A DNA stretch of 64,000 nucleotides from positions 62,001 through 126,000 of the forward strand of contig NZ_VFYU01000026.1 in assembly GCF_021012795.1 (NCBI RefSeq). The letters are read 5' to 3'. The stretch is from Psychrobacter sp. I-STPA10 (GTDB lineage: Bacteria > Pseudomonadota > Gammaproteobacteria > Pseudomonadales > Moraxellaceae). Shown here piece by piece: positions 46,120 through 55,600 of the stretch. Under the pieces are notes generated by a model. That model had not been told where the DNA came from and did not search any database. It was given only the letters and a program-made list of their open reading frames with translations. A program made the position numbers and the translations under genes. How positions within the stretch are numbered: position 1 is the stretch's first letter; the number at the start of each line of letters is the position of its first letter.

Positions 46120-46818
46120 CTAACACAGCCCAATAGAATTTAGCCAATTGCTAACCACTTTTTTGCCCGCTATGACCAAGCCATTGCCATATTTTTGCGC
46201 ATCATGACGAATTTTTTGAATATCCACATTGGCAGTATTTAGCTCACAAGCGTGTCCGACCAACCAGTGCTCAATCTTTGTTGGATCTGCTTCAAGGTGA
46301 AATTGCAATGCCAATACATGATGGTTATACATAAATGCCTGATTTGGGCATAACTGAGTTGCGGCAAGACAAACACAGCCTTCAGGTATATCAAATTGGT
46401 CACCATGCCAATGCAAGACAGGCACATCTTGTAAAGGTTGCAGTGGATTATGAATGTTAGTTGCAAGCTGCAATGTCCCAAAGCCTATTTCTTTACCAGA
46501 CATGGGATAAACGCTGGCTCCTAATAGTCGAGCAAATAACTGTGCCCCCAAACAAATACCTAACATGGGTTTGTTTGCTGTTAGTCGTTTGGCAATAAAA
46601 TCCAATTCTTGTTGTAAAAATGGATACAATGCGTCATCAAATGCCCCAATGGGTGCACCAAGCACTACCAGCAGATCATCTGCTAAGGGATCTAATGTGG
46701 CAAAATCAACCGTCGGTGCTTCAACATAGGTAATATTAAAGTGCAATGCCTTGAATACTTTTTCTAAAATACCAAGGTCTTCAAAGTGAATATGGCGAAT
46801 GACTAAGACCGTTTTCAT
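46120..46818 (-). CDS. GMP-synthase-like class I glutamine amidotransferase
   Basis: 232 residues. A complete glutaminase triad is visible: C89 in GICLGAQLFARLLG, and H174 and E176 in ALQFHLEADP. It has no synthetase domain, so it is a stand-alone member of the family annotated as GMP synthase-like, not GuaA. AGGATAAG precedes the ATG. It is 74 bases after yggS on the same strand. Substrate unknown; some homologues hydrolyse gamma-glutamyl compounds. Confidence 0.85.
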   Translation of the reverse strand: MKTVLVIRHIHFEDLGILEKVFKALHFNITYVEAPTVDFATLDPLADDLLVVLGAPIGAFDDALYPFLQQELDFIAKRLTANKPMLGICLGAQLFARLLGASVYPMSGKEIGFGTLQLATNIHNPLQPLQDVPVLHWHGDQFDIPEGCVCLAATQLCPNQAFMYNHHVLALQFHLEADPTKIEHWLVGHACELNTANVDIQKIRHDAQKYGNGLVIAGKKVVSNWLNSIGLC

Positions 46819-46892
46819 AACTTATCCTAATAAAGTGTGTAATTCCTAATAACCTAATAAAGTGCATAACATAAATAAATATGTTAAATAGA

Positions 46893-47678
46893 CTATTGCT
46901 CAGGCCAGTAATAACTATCGGGTAACGCTCTTGCACCAAATAACGCCTGACCAATCCGCACAATGGTCGCCCCTTCTTCTATTGCTATCTCAAAATCCCC
47001 TGACATACCCATAGATAACTCATCCATACACATATCAGTAGATTGGTTAAGACGCAAATCATCACGCAACTGGTCACGTAAGTTTCGTAGTAATACAAAA
47101 CACTCTCTCACCTTAGCATTATTATTAGATAGCAATGCTAACGTCATTAACCCCTTTACCTTTAACCGATAAAATGGCTGTATGTCATGAAGAAACTGAG
47201 CAACTTCACTTGGCTGTAGTCCATATTTGCTTGCTTCATTAGAAGTGTTGACTTGAACCAATACCTCTAAATCACGGTTTTCAAGCTCTAAACGTTGATG
47301 CAGTTTTTTGGCAACTTTTAGGCTATCTAATGCCTGAAACTCTGAGGCAAAACGGGCAACATATTTAATCTTGTTGGTTTGCAGGTGACCAATAACTGAC
47401 CACTGAATTTCTAAATCAGATAGACTTTCTGACTTATCGAGGGCTTCTTGTACCTTATTTTCACCAAAATTATGAAACCCAAGTTGATAAGCCATACGAA
47501 TCCTAGCTTCATCGACTGTTTTACTGACAGGCAATAAACGAACCGTACTGGCATCTCGTCCTGAGCGCTGACAGGCTTGCTCAATACGTTGCTGTATATG
47601 ATGAAAGTTTGCTGACAGTTGCGTGAGGCTTTCAGCCTTTGAATATTGTGGTTTGTGTATCACTGTGTTTTCCTTCAA
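46893..47678 (-). CDS. yggS: YggS/PLPBP-family pyridoxal-phosphate homeostasis protein
   Basis: 261 residues, about 25 longer than usual at the N terminus. The PLP lysine is K53 in VRLLPVSKTVDEARI, followed by GFHNFGENKVQEAL, WSVIGHLQTNKIKYV, VQVNTSNEASKYGL and LSMGMSGDFEIAIEEGATIV; these are all the family hallmarks. It binds PLP without enzymatic activity and balances vitamin B6 and amino-acid pools. It is divergent from a PLP-binding MocR regulator, a suggestive neighbour. Confidence 0.93.
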   Translation of the reverse strand: MKENTVIHKPQYSKAESLTQLSANFHHIQQRIEQACQRSGRDASTVRLLPVSKTVDEARIRMAYQLGFHNFGENKVQEALDKSESLSDLEIQWSVIGHLQTNKIKYVARFASEFQALDSLKVAKKLHQRLELENRDLEVLVQVNTSNEASKYGLQPSEVAQFLHDIQPFYRLKVKGLMTLALLSNNNAKVRECFVLLRNLRDQLRDDLRLNQSTDMCMDELSMGMSGDFEIAIEEGATIVRIGQALFGARALPDSYYWPEQ

Positions 47679-47777
47679 CAGACGATGCTGGGTATGGGTT
47701 AAAATGGTTGGTTACAAATAACTGCTTATTAAAAGCATTTTTAACCTTGTTCTTTATTAACCAAGATTAACAATGAC

Positions 47778-47843
47778 GTACAAACGAAAGTTAATCATTT
47801 TACTTTTTTATAAATTGATTTATTATGTTTGTACTAATACAAA
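47778..47843. promoter_or_regulatory. Candidate MocR operator half-sites
   Basis: TTTGTACTAATACAAA at 47828-47843 is a six-base inverted repeat with a four-base centre, just before the MocR ribosome site. A further GTACAAA is at 47778-47784. MocR proteins usually bind such repeats at their own divergent promoters. Confidence 0.45.
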
Positions 47844-47854
47844 TAGGATTTTGT

Positions 47855-49159
47855 ATGGATACATTAAAACCTAAAGGTGATAGCGTTGTCAAGATAGTCA
47901 GTTCCATTGAGCGATTGATTCGGTTGGGTCATTGGCAGGCAGGGCATAAGCTACCAACTGTCCGCTCGTTATCTGACGAGCTAAATGTGAACCCAAGTAC
48001 TGTTTCTACTGCTTATAAACAGCTAAGAGATGCGGGCGTGATTGTGACCAAAGGTAGACAAGGTACGTTTGTTACTGAAGAAGTGGACATTCAGCATACT
48101 GAAATGGCAGTACCAAAAGGCTTGATAGATTTGGCATCGGGGAATGTTGATGGTCGCCTATTACCCAAACTAAACCCTGATTGGTTGCTAAATTACAACC
48201 TATATTCTGGCTATGAAGAGTTGGGCGATAATGAGCAATTAAAACAGCTTGCCAAAAAGCAGATGAATAAACACTGTGATATCAATGCAGAGCCAGTATT
48301 GTTTTCTAGCACTTTGGATATCATGGAGCGGGCATTATCACAGTGGTGTGTGGCGGGTGCTAAAATTTTGGTGGAGGACCCCTGTTGGTCACCAATAAAA
48401 GCATTGGCAGTGAGTATGCGCCTAGACATCATCGCCATGCCAATCGATGAACAAGGGGCTGTTATCCCTGATGATGAGGTGCTGGCATCTGCTTCTGCGA
48501 TGATTGTTACCCCCCGAGCACATAACCCAACAGGGGTTAATTATTCACAACAACGGTGGCAAACACTGGCAGAGCGTATTGCAGATAAAGACATATTGTT
48601 ATTGATTGATGATTATTGGGGTGAGCTGAGTCGGCAACCAGCTCCCAATCTTAAACTGATAAAAAATGAATGGATTTATAGCACGTCTTTAAGTAAGTTT
48701 TTAGGTCCTGATTTTCGGATTGCCATGGCCGTGGGCAATGGCGCAACCATCAAAGCGATGAAAAATCGGTTTAGTTTAGGGCCGCGTTGGGTCAGTGGGC
48801 TGTTACAATTTTTGGCAGTGAATGCGTGGCAAGATATGCTAGAAACAGGACTATTAAATAAAGCAATTGATAGCTATGCACAGCGGCGAGAGAAGCTTAT
48901 TAACGAGTTGGTCAAATTTGGTTTTGATATCTGGCAGTCAGGGGAGGGGCTACATGTTTGGCTGCCTGTGGCAAATGAAAACTATGCCATACAAGCCTTG
49001 GCGGCTAAAGGCTGGGCAGTACAGCAAGGCAGTGCCTTCTCATTAGACAAAAAGCCTGCCATTCGTATCAGTATTAGTAACTTAACCCTTGAGGATTGCA
49101 CCCTATTGGCAAAAGATATTGCCAGTATTTTGACTAACAGCAAGTCGATGCTGTACTAG
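47855..49159 (+). CDS. MocR-type regulator (GntR domain fused to aminotransferase)
   Basis: 434 residues from the ATG at 47855 (AGGA six bases upstream). The GntR winged helix is at 10-75 (GHWQAGHKLPTVRSLSDELN, VNPSTVSTAYKQLRDAGVIV), linked to a fold-type I aminotransferase domain with VTPRAHNPTGVNYS, LLLIDDYWGEL and the PLP lysine in YSTSLSKFLGPDFRIAM. MocR proteins use PLP as sensor or bind amino-acid ligands. Candidate target is itself and the divergent yggS operon. Confidence 0.88.
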   Translation: MDTLKPKGDSVVKIVSSIERLIRLGHWQAGHKLPTVRSLSDELNVNPSTVSTAYKQLRDAGVIVTKGRQGTFVTEEVDIQHTEMAVPKGLIDLASGNVDGRLLPKLNPDWLLNYNLYSGYEELGDNEQLKQLAKKQMNKHCDINAEPVLFSSTLDIMERALSQWCVAGAKILVEDPCWSPIKALAVSMRLDIIAMPIDEQGAVIPDDEVLASASAMIVTPRAHNPTGVNYSQQRWQTLAERIADKDILLLIDDYWGELSRQPAPNLKLIKNEWIYSTSLSKFLGPDFRIAMAVGNGATIKAMKNRFSLGPRWVSGLLQFLAVNAWQDMLETGLLNKAIDSYAQRREKLINELVKFGFDIWQSGEGLHVWLPVANENYAIQALAAKGWAVQQGSAFSLDKKPAIRISISNLTLEDCTLLAKDIASILTNSKSMLY

Positions 49160-49169
49160 AACGGCTTTT

Positions 49170-50345
49170 TTATCACCCGTCGCCGTAAAACCCTGCCGTT
49201 TAGGGCAGGGATATCAGGCGGCATTTGGTGTGGCATAACATCTCATAGCACTTGCAAATAAACAATGGATTTGTCAAACTCATTCAATGAAAACCCTCAA
49301 GCTACGCATCAAAGACAAACACACAAACCAGCTAAACAAACTAGCTGGCAGTGTTAACTATGTGTGGAACTATGTCAACGAACTTGGCTATAAACACCTA
49401 AGGCGAACAGGCAAATTCTTTTCAGCGTATGAGTTAAATACCTACACCAAAGGCAGCGGTGAACTACTAGGCTTACACTCACAAACTCTACAAGCTATCA
49501 ATGAGACCCACACCAAAGCCCGCAAGCAATTCAAAAAAGCTAAACTCAACTGGCGAACTAACCGACCTGATGCCAAACGCAAAAGCCTAGGCTGGATACC
49601 CTTTAAAAAATCAGCCATCAAACTGCTCGCACCAATGCAAAGCGGCAAGAAATCACTCAAATTAACCCTACAGCTTAGCCTAGCCAAAGGCAAAAAACTC
49701 ATCATCGAAGTATGGGACAGCTACAATCTAGCATTGTATGACCTAAATACCCTTGAGGTCGTACAAGATGCAAGAGGTAGATGGTATGCCTGTATCACCG
49801 TCAAAAACCATCTAAAACCATCTAAAATAAACCTGTAGTACTGGTAGCGTTGGCATTGATTTAGGACTAAAAGAATCTGCCACCACCTCAAACGGTGACA
49901 AACTCACCACCAAACAAACGCAAAAATGGGCAAAAAAGCTGGCAGTTTCCCAACGAGCTAAAAACAAACAGCGTGTGAGAGTCATACACGCCAAAATCAA
50001 AAACACAAGGCAAGACTTAATTCACAAATTCACCCCCCAATTAGTCAAAGACAATGCTCTAATCGTGGTCGGTGATGTGAAATCACGCTCATTCACAAGT
50101 AAGAAAACTAAACTGGTTAAATCGACATACGATGCAGGTTGGTTTGAACTCAAAAGACAGCAGGTCTTGGAATAAGAGAATGGACTTGTGCAAAGTGTGG
50201 CACATGGCATGATAGAGATATTAATGCCGCTAAGAACATTCTTGCGGCAGGGCTTTGCCGTCTCGCTGGAGAAATCGCCATCCGATAGCGATGTTGCTAT
50301 GAAAAGTGAGGGAATACCCTCACTTTAGGGAGGGGAGGAGGTCAA
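49170..50345 (+). mobile_element. Decayed IS605/IS1341-type insertion sequence (tnpB only)
   Basis: Left hairpin CCCTGCC-GTTTA-GGGCAGGG at 49191-49210 and right hairpin AAAGTGAGGG-AATA-CCCTCACTTT at 50303-50326 bracket a broken tnpB. A second small stem, ATAGC-GATGTT-GCTAT, is near 50285-50300. There is no tnpA. The right border is near TCAA at 50342-50345, exactly at the stop of the opposing gene. The exact left border is not certain. Confidence 0.7.
49287..50287 (+). pseudogene. tnpB (OrfB) RuvC-like nuclease, frameshifted and internally deleted
   Basis: Three frame segments read in order as one TnpB. The first (49287-49838) has the N-terminal helical part KTLKLRIKDKHTNQLNKLAG. The second (about 49840-50175) has GIDLGLKESATTS, the first RuvC aspartate, and IVVGDVKSRS. 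After AGWFELKRQ the frame jumps to [19 protein letters not shown] then [11 protein letters not shown], which has the last zinc-finger pair and the third aspartate. About 40-50 residues normally between these segments, including the first CxxC, are missing. The protein cannot be active. Confidence 0.88.
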
Positions 50346-51169
50346 TGATATGCGCTGATATGTGTTGATATTTCAGTAGGTAATATTGCTCTAAAGCTGA
50401 GCTGATCATCTACTTGGTTATGATAAAAGTCAATGCTTTGCAGACCTGCATGAATAAAGTCATCTTGACTGTTGCTGGTCAATAAAAATCGGCTAAATAA
50501 GATGCTTGCTTCTTGGTCGGTGAGCAAGCGACTTTGATATAAGGTTTGTCCTTGTAGGGCAAAATTAAACTGTTGCCAATAGTGTGCTGTGGCAGAAGGT
50601 TGTGAATGGATATTTGTTTGACTGGGCTGATAAGTAGACTGAGAATTGATGCTATCGACACTTTTCTCTTGTTGTTTTGTATCTACGAACTCATCCACTG
50701 TTTGTATGGATGGTGTGGCGATGGGGTGCGCTGCAGCGGTAAAATGCAGTTTTTCATCCGCAGGCATCTCTTGAGGAATGAGTAATATGTCTATTGGATG
50801 GGTAGTGGTTGTTTTGGTTGCGTTTAAATCTATTGGATCAATATAGTGCACATGAACTTGAATCTCAGGATGATGTCGATCAAAGCGTTCGACAATAGGG
50901 ATGAGTGCAGATTGTAGTGATTGGGCTGCCAAGATATGTAAAATGGATTGATTATTGTTATTATCAAACGTCTTGGTCATGGTTTGCGTATTGAGCGTAC
51001 TCTCAATTGGCAAGGGTGCGCTGATTGAATGGTTATAGTGCCAAAGTAACGTATATAAGGCACAAAATAGTATAGAAATTAGTAACAAAATAAAAATGAC
51101 AACACGCTTAACTGACAGATGCTTTTCTAAGATAACGTAAGCATGTTTGGCTTGGCATACAACTGACAT
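50342..51169 (-). CDS. Membrane-anchored ModA-like substrate-binding protein, divergent
   Basis: 275 residues. One transmembrane segment, VVIFILLLISILFCALYTLL (about 24-43), would leave the rest in the periplasm. Beyond it, LHILAAQSLQSALIPIVERF with a following strand IQVHVHY resembles the start of the molybdate-binding ModA fold. The rest diverges and includes a Gln/Ser/Thr-rich stretch (about 160-190). Its stop coincides with the right border of the IS605-type element, so its C terminus may have been shortened by the insertion. No transporter genes are adjacent. Function uncertain. Confidence 0.6.
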   Translation of the reverse strand: MSVVCQAKHAYVILEKHLSVKRVVIFILLLISILFCALYTLLWHYNHSISAPLPIESTLNTQTMTKTFDNNNNQSILHILAAQSLQSALIPIVERFDRHHPEIQVHVHYIDPIDLNATKTTTTHPIDILLIPQEMPADEKLHFTAAAHPIATPSIQTVDEFVDTKQQEKSVDSINSQSTYQPSQTNIHSQPSATAHYWQQFNFALQGQTLYQSRLLTDQEASILFSRFLLTSNSQDDFIHAGLQSIDFYHNQVDDQLSFRAILPTEISTHISAYH

Positions 51170-51311
51170 GAGTAGAGAATGATCCTTGGAGTATGATAAA
51201 AGTCCAATAGAGCCAATAACATCACCAATAACACCGCATCGTCATCACATAGCCACTATCTAAACATGACTGCCATTATTTTTGTCGTTACAATTTAGTC
51301 ACTCGTAATTT

Positions 51312-51422
51312 AGAACCTGTATTCATAATCCAAAATCAGGGGAGTTTTAACCCAAAATTTAACGCCGTAGTACGTCTATTTTAGGCAAAAAGCCACCATT
51401 ATGGGTTGTGAATACAGGTTCT
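51312..51422. repeat. AGAACCTG-family MITE-like element, 111 bp
   Basis: Reverse-oriented copy of the element at 2579-2743, lacking its middle 54 bases. Ends AGAACCTGTATTCA and TGAATACAGGTTCT are perfect inverted repeats. It lies between the ModA-like gene and the 209-residue gene. Confidence 0.85.
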
Positions 51423-51455
51423 GAGTTATAACTCATTGATTGATGGCTTCTTAAT

Positions 51456-52085
51456 TTATAGCTCCTTGCTTAACTCATTTAGCATATCATCAAATAAATT
51501 GTCCGCATCATCATCAGTAGAGGTATCCATAACTTTACTCACAGGTTTGCTTTCTGTGGGGTGTTGTAAGTCGTCTGCGATATTTGCTTCGTTATTGGTA
51601 GGTTGTAAACTGGTGGCTGCTAAGGCCGATTGTTGATGCTGAGTATTGGTTTGTTTTACTTGTTCCTGCTCAGACATCAATTGCTGATGTATTTGATGGG
51701 CTATTTTACTACTTCTATCTGTAATTTGTGTTGTTGTATTATTATCGGTTGCAGTATGCGCCAAATTTTTATTGATGGGTTGATTGTTGAGCAGCCAATC
51801 ATAAGCTCGATTATCCCACCAGCTTAAGAAAAAGGCTAGGGTACGTCCTTTGAGACATTCGGGCCAATCATAAGTAATGAGAAACTGAGCGAGCTCATCA
51901 TCTGTGATCTGCTGCCTTTTTAATAAAAATATATCATTATCGCTACCTGTATAGGGCTGTTTGCGTTTCCATGTAGCTTTATCTAGCTTCATACGGCTAA
52001 GTTTATGTCTTTCCCCATTGCAATAAACAACGTAGCAACGCTCTTGAGGATGGACAAATATGGCTGTGACAGGTCGAGTAAACAT
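51456..52085 (-). CDS. Hypothetical protein (209 aa)
   Basis: Not recognised. Residues 1-110 look folded (MFTRPVTAIFVHPQERCYVV, LAFFLSWWDNRAYDWLLNNQ). Residues 110-190 are Gln/Thr/Asn-rich and the end is acidic (TDDDADNLFDDMLNELSKEL). There is no signal or membrane segment. It is divergent from recC. The folded N terminus and low-complexity tail are like those of the other proteins of this genome, so I take it as real. Confidence 0.6.
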   Translation of the reverse strand: MFTRPVTAIFVHPQERCYVVYCNGERHKLSRMKLDKATWKRKQPYTGSDNDIFLLKRQQITDDELAQFLITYDWPECLKGRTLAFFLSWWDNRAYDWLLNNQPINKNLAHTATDNNTTTQITDRSSKIAHQIHQQLMSEQEQVKQTNTQHQQSALAATSLQPTNNEANIADDLQHPTESKPVSKVMDTSTDDDADNLFDDMLNELSKEL

Positions 52086-52608
52086 ATTAAATCACCTACG
52101 AAAGCTTATGATTTCATTATATTATTAAATATAATTTAATAATATACAGCATAATCTCATTATTAGATAGCGAGTGGTTATAAATATCATACAAATGTCA
52201 TCTGATGCAGCATTACGACATCCATTGTCGTATATTATTGATTTTTGCAGGCTATGATGTTTTAAATAAAAAAAATTTTGCTATACTGCTTTTACGACAG
52301 AGTTTAACACTATCTTAGATATTAACATGTTCTATTTCACTGTAGCTAATAAAAATAGGACTTACACAAAAGTACGATATTTGCCTTATAAAGCGATTGA
52401 AACTTATATTAAGCCTCTAAAACTATATACAGCCAGTCCAGAGTATTAAAGACAATGATTAGCAGTCACCAATAATCTTTAAAAATACGTCAGTCCTAAA
52501 AAAATACCTTTATTATTATGATTGATGATGATTGTGTGATTCATATTGGGTAATTTTTGTTAAATGAACACACATCTGATTTTCTTTTCGTCTTATTATT
52601 GAGCCATT
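52086..52608. other. Divergent intergenic region upstream of recC
   Basis: AT-rich, no gene. It contains the AGGACT repeat element described separately. No ribosome site of note precedes the recC ATG. Confidence 0.5.
52357..52497. repeat. AGGACT inverted-repeat element, about 141 bp
   Basis: AGGACTTAC at 52357 and GTCAGTCCT ending at 52497 are inverted repeats with one mismatch. The first 40 bases recur in opposite orientation at about 42362-42401 (shared words ACTTA..CAAAAGTA and CTTATAAAG). It lies in the recC upstream region. Confidence 0.6.
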
Positions 52609-55600
52609 ATGTTAACGATTATTCAGTCTCACCGTACTGAACGGTTGGTTGATTTTATTTTACGTGCCTATCAAGCACCTAATCAATCAGTATTTGAGCA
52701 GTTTATTGTGATTGTGCCTTCAATGGTATTAGGAGATTGGCTACAAAAGCGGGTGGCAGAAGAGGCAGGTATTAGTACACTGATTACCACCACCTTTTGG
52801 GGTAAGTATCAATGGCAATTGATGCAGGATATTTTGGCGCAATACAATCAGTGGATACAGAGCAGTGGCTCGAATGAGGCAGCATTGCAAGTGCCAGAGG
52901 TTGCGGTGTTATCTCCCACAGTGATGCAGTGGCGATTATTTGGCTATTTGACCCAAGCGACTGATTCCTTATTAACCACAGCAAAGTCTGCCTTTGCAAA
53001 TGCACCATCTTATTTTGTTGCTCAACAGCAGCTATCTCAAGTTAAAAATGATGATGAGGTGCTACAGCCTTTGCTACAAGGATTATTAGGATCATTGTTA
53101 TCCCTTGCTGCTTTGCCTTCTTCTGCATCAACGGCATCTCAACAGGATATTTATAATCAGATTGATCAGCGGTTATGGCAGTTGGCAGGTGATTTGGCTC
53201 GGGTATTTAATCGTTATTTGACCCATAGAGATGAGTGGCTTATAAATTGGGATGAAGGCAAAAAAATAGATGTGGCAGCGATGGTGGCGCAAAAAGACAA
53301 ACTAAGTACAAGTTTTGATCAGTTTGCTCATATCACGCCCAGTTGGCTACTAGAGCATTATGAAATGCTAGAGCAAGTACAGCGGCATTTATGGCAGCGT
53401 TTATTTAGTGATGTGCATCGACATCGGCAGCGTATTGAAGCTCGTTTTTGGCAAGCATTGGCAATAGAAGCATCGGGCTGTCAGCCGCTTTTGCCTAATA
53501 GGTTGACTTTATTTACCATTCAGCAATTGCCTCAGGCTGAATTGGATTTTATTGAAAAATTGTCTAAGTATGTTGATATTACTTTACTACACTACAATCC
53601 TTCACAATTATTTTGGGCAGATATAGTCGATAAGCAGTGGCTACTGCGGCAACGCATCATTAATCCTGATAGTGTGTTTTTACGTGATTATGGACATACT
53701 TTGCTGTCACAACTTGGCAAGCAGTCACGTGAAGTTTTTGCCATGCTTGCCAGCTTGTCTGGTAATGAAGATTATGCAGATGAGCGAGTACAGTGGATAG
53801 ATGCATTTGATCTGGATTTCAATACGGATGTTGCCACATCTCAAAACAATGATATAGAACCGTCCAAAAACTTAGCCTTAGAGCCTAGTTTGTTACCTAG
53901 TTTGTTACAACGTCTACAATATGATGTATTGATGCTTAGTGAAGATAATACTCGGCAAAAAGCGGTGCAATTGGTGAGTGAGCAATTGCAGCAGCAATTA
54001 GAGCTTCCTTTTGCTGAAACGCAAACAACTTCAGATGATTTAGATGATGATGCACATGATGCAAGCTTAAGTATGCAGCGTATTGAGCAAAAGCGTTTTG
54101 ATAAACAACGACAGTGGCAGCTACGTAGCAGTGATAATAGCATTAGTATTCATTCTTGTCATAGCTTGCAGCGGCAGCTTGAAGTGCTGCGTGGTATGAT
54201 TGGACGCTGGCTTAATGAAAGCAGCCAAGATGGCAGTATTCGCCATGTGTCAGATATTGTAATCATGCTGCCTGATGTGGAGCGTCATTATGAACTGATT
54301 AAATCGGTGTTTGTTGATGGGCGTGGTCAAGATGGGCTTATTCTTCCTGCTAAGATTACAGGTGTGGTCGATAAGTCTATTCGTGAATTATGGCATGCCA
54401 TTATTGGCTTTTATCAGTTATTGGGACGTACAGACAGTCGATTTGAGGCGCATGAAGTCTTTGATTGGTTGATGTTGCCTGCGTTGTATGAAAGCTTTGG
54501 CTTAACTCATGAACAAATGAGTCGTGCTTGTACATTGCTGGCACAAGCAGGTTATATTCGTGGTTTTGATGAATCACACTTACAAAGTAGCTTACACAGA
54601 CAAGACAGCGATTATCGTTTTAGTTTTGCTTACGCGCTTGATCGCTTAGTGACAGGAATGTTAATGCCGCAGGCGCTGATGACAGATTGTTTATATCTTT
54701 TTGCTTGGCAGTCTGAGCAGCTCAAAGAAAAGACACTACCACTGCATAACATCATGCTTAGTGATGCACCGATCATTGAGGTATTGTGCCAGATATATCA
54801 AGGTATTGATCAAAATCGTGAGTGCTATCAACAAAGGCGTACGGCACAAGAGTGGATTGCTGAGCTAGAAAATAAGGTCATTCATCGTTATTTTGCTTAT
54901 TTTGATCAAACTCAAAGTATGCGTGCCATTTTTAGTGCGATGAATGGCTTTCGTGCCAGTTTGCGTGCCAATCGCCATTATCAACAATATGGTGAACTTG
55001 GTCAAAACAACCCAACAACTGAGGCAACGTCAAAAATGGTGGCAAATTTGGCTGCCATTGAACAGATGCCACTAAAGTTGGCATTTATGCTCGATAGTAT
55101 TGAGGCGCAACTAGAAAGCCAACAGGTCAGTGCTGAGCCTACAGGAGTCATCACCTTTGGGCGTTTTGGTTCATTGCGTAATATCCCCTTTAAATTAGTG
55201 GCGATGCTTAATATGAACTTATCAGAGTTTCCAAATCGAGACCATGACAATCGTTATGATTTGATGCGGGCAGGGCTGGCAAAACGGGGTGATCGTTTTA
55301 CTGAAGATGATGATAATGGGGCTTTTTTGGATGCGCTGCTTTGTGCCCGAGATGATTGTTGGATTTTTTATAATGGACAAAGTCTGAGCGACAGTCATGA
55401 GCATTTACCTGCCAATCCTGTCAGTGAACTGCTGCAATTTTTACAGCAGCAGGTGGACTGGCAACTACCAAACTTGCAACCAAATCTACAACAAGACACA
55501 GCAAATGCTGAGCAGCTAGATGATAGTGGTAAATTGCAACGTTATCTGCCACGATTGGTCGAGCGTTGGTTGGTTACAGTACATCCTGCTCTGCCTTTCG

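Noticed and set aside
46120..46818. guaA (GMP synthase)
   Set aside because: Only the glutaminase domain is present; the ATP-pyrophosphatase and dimerisation domains are missing and the gene is complete at 232 residues.
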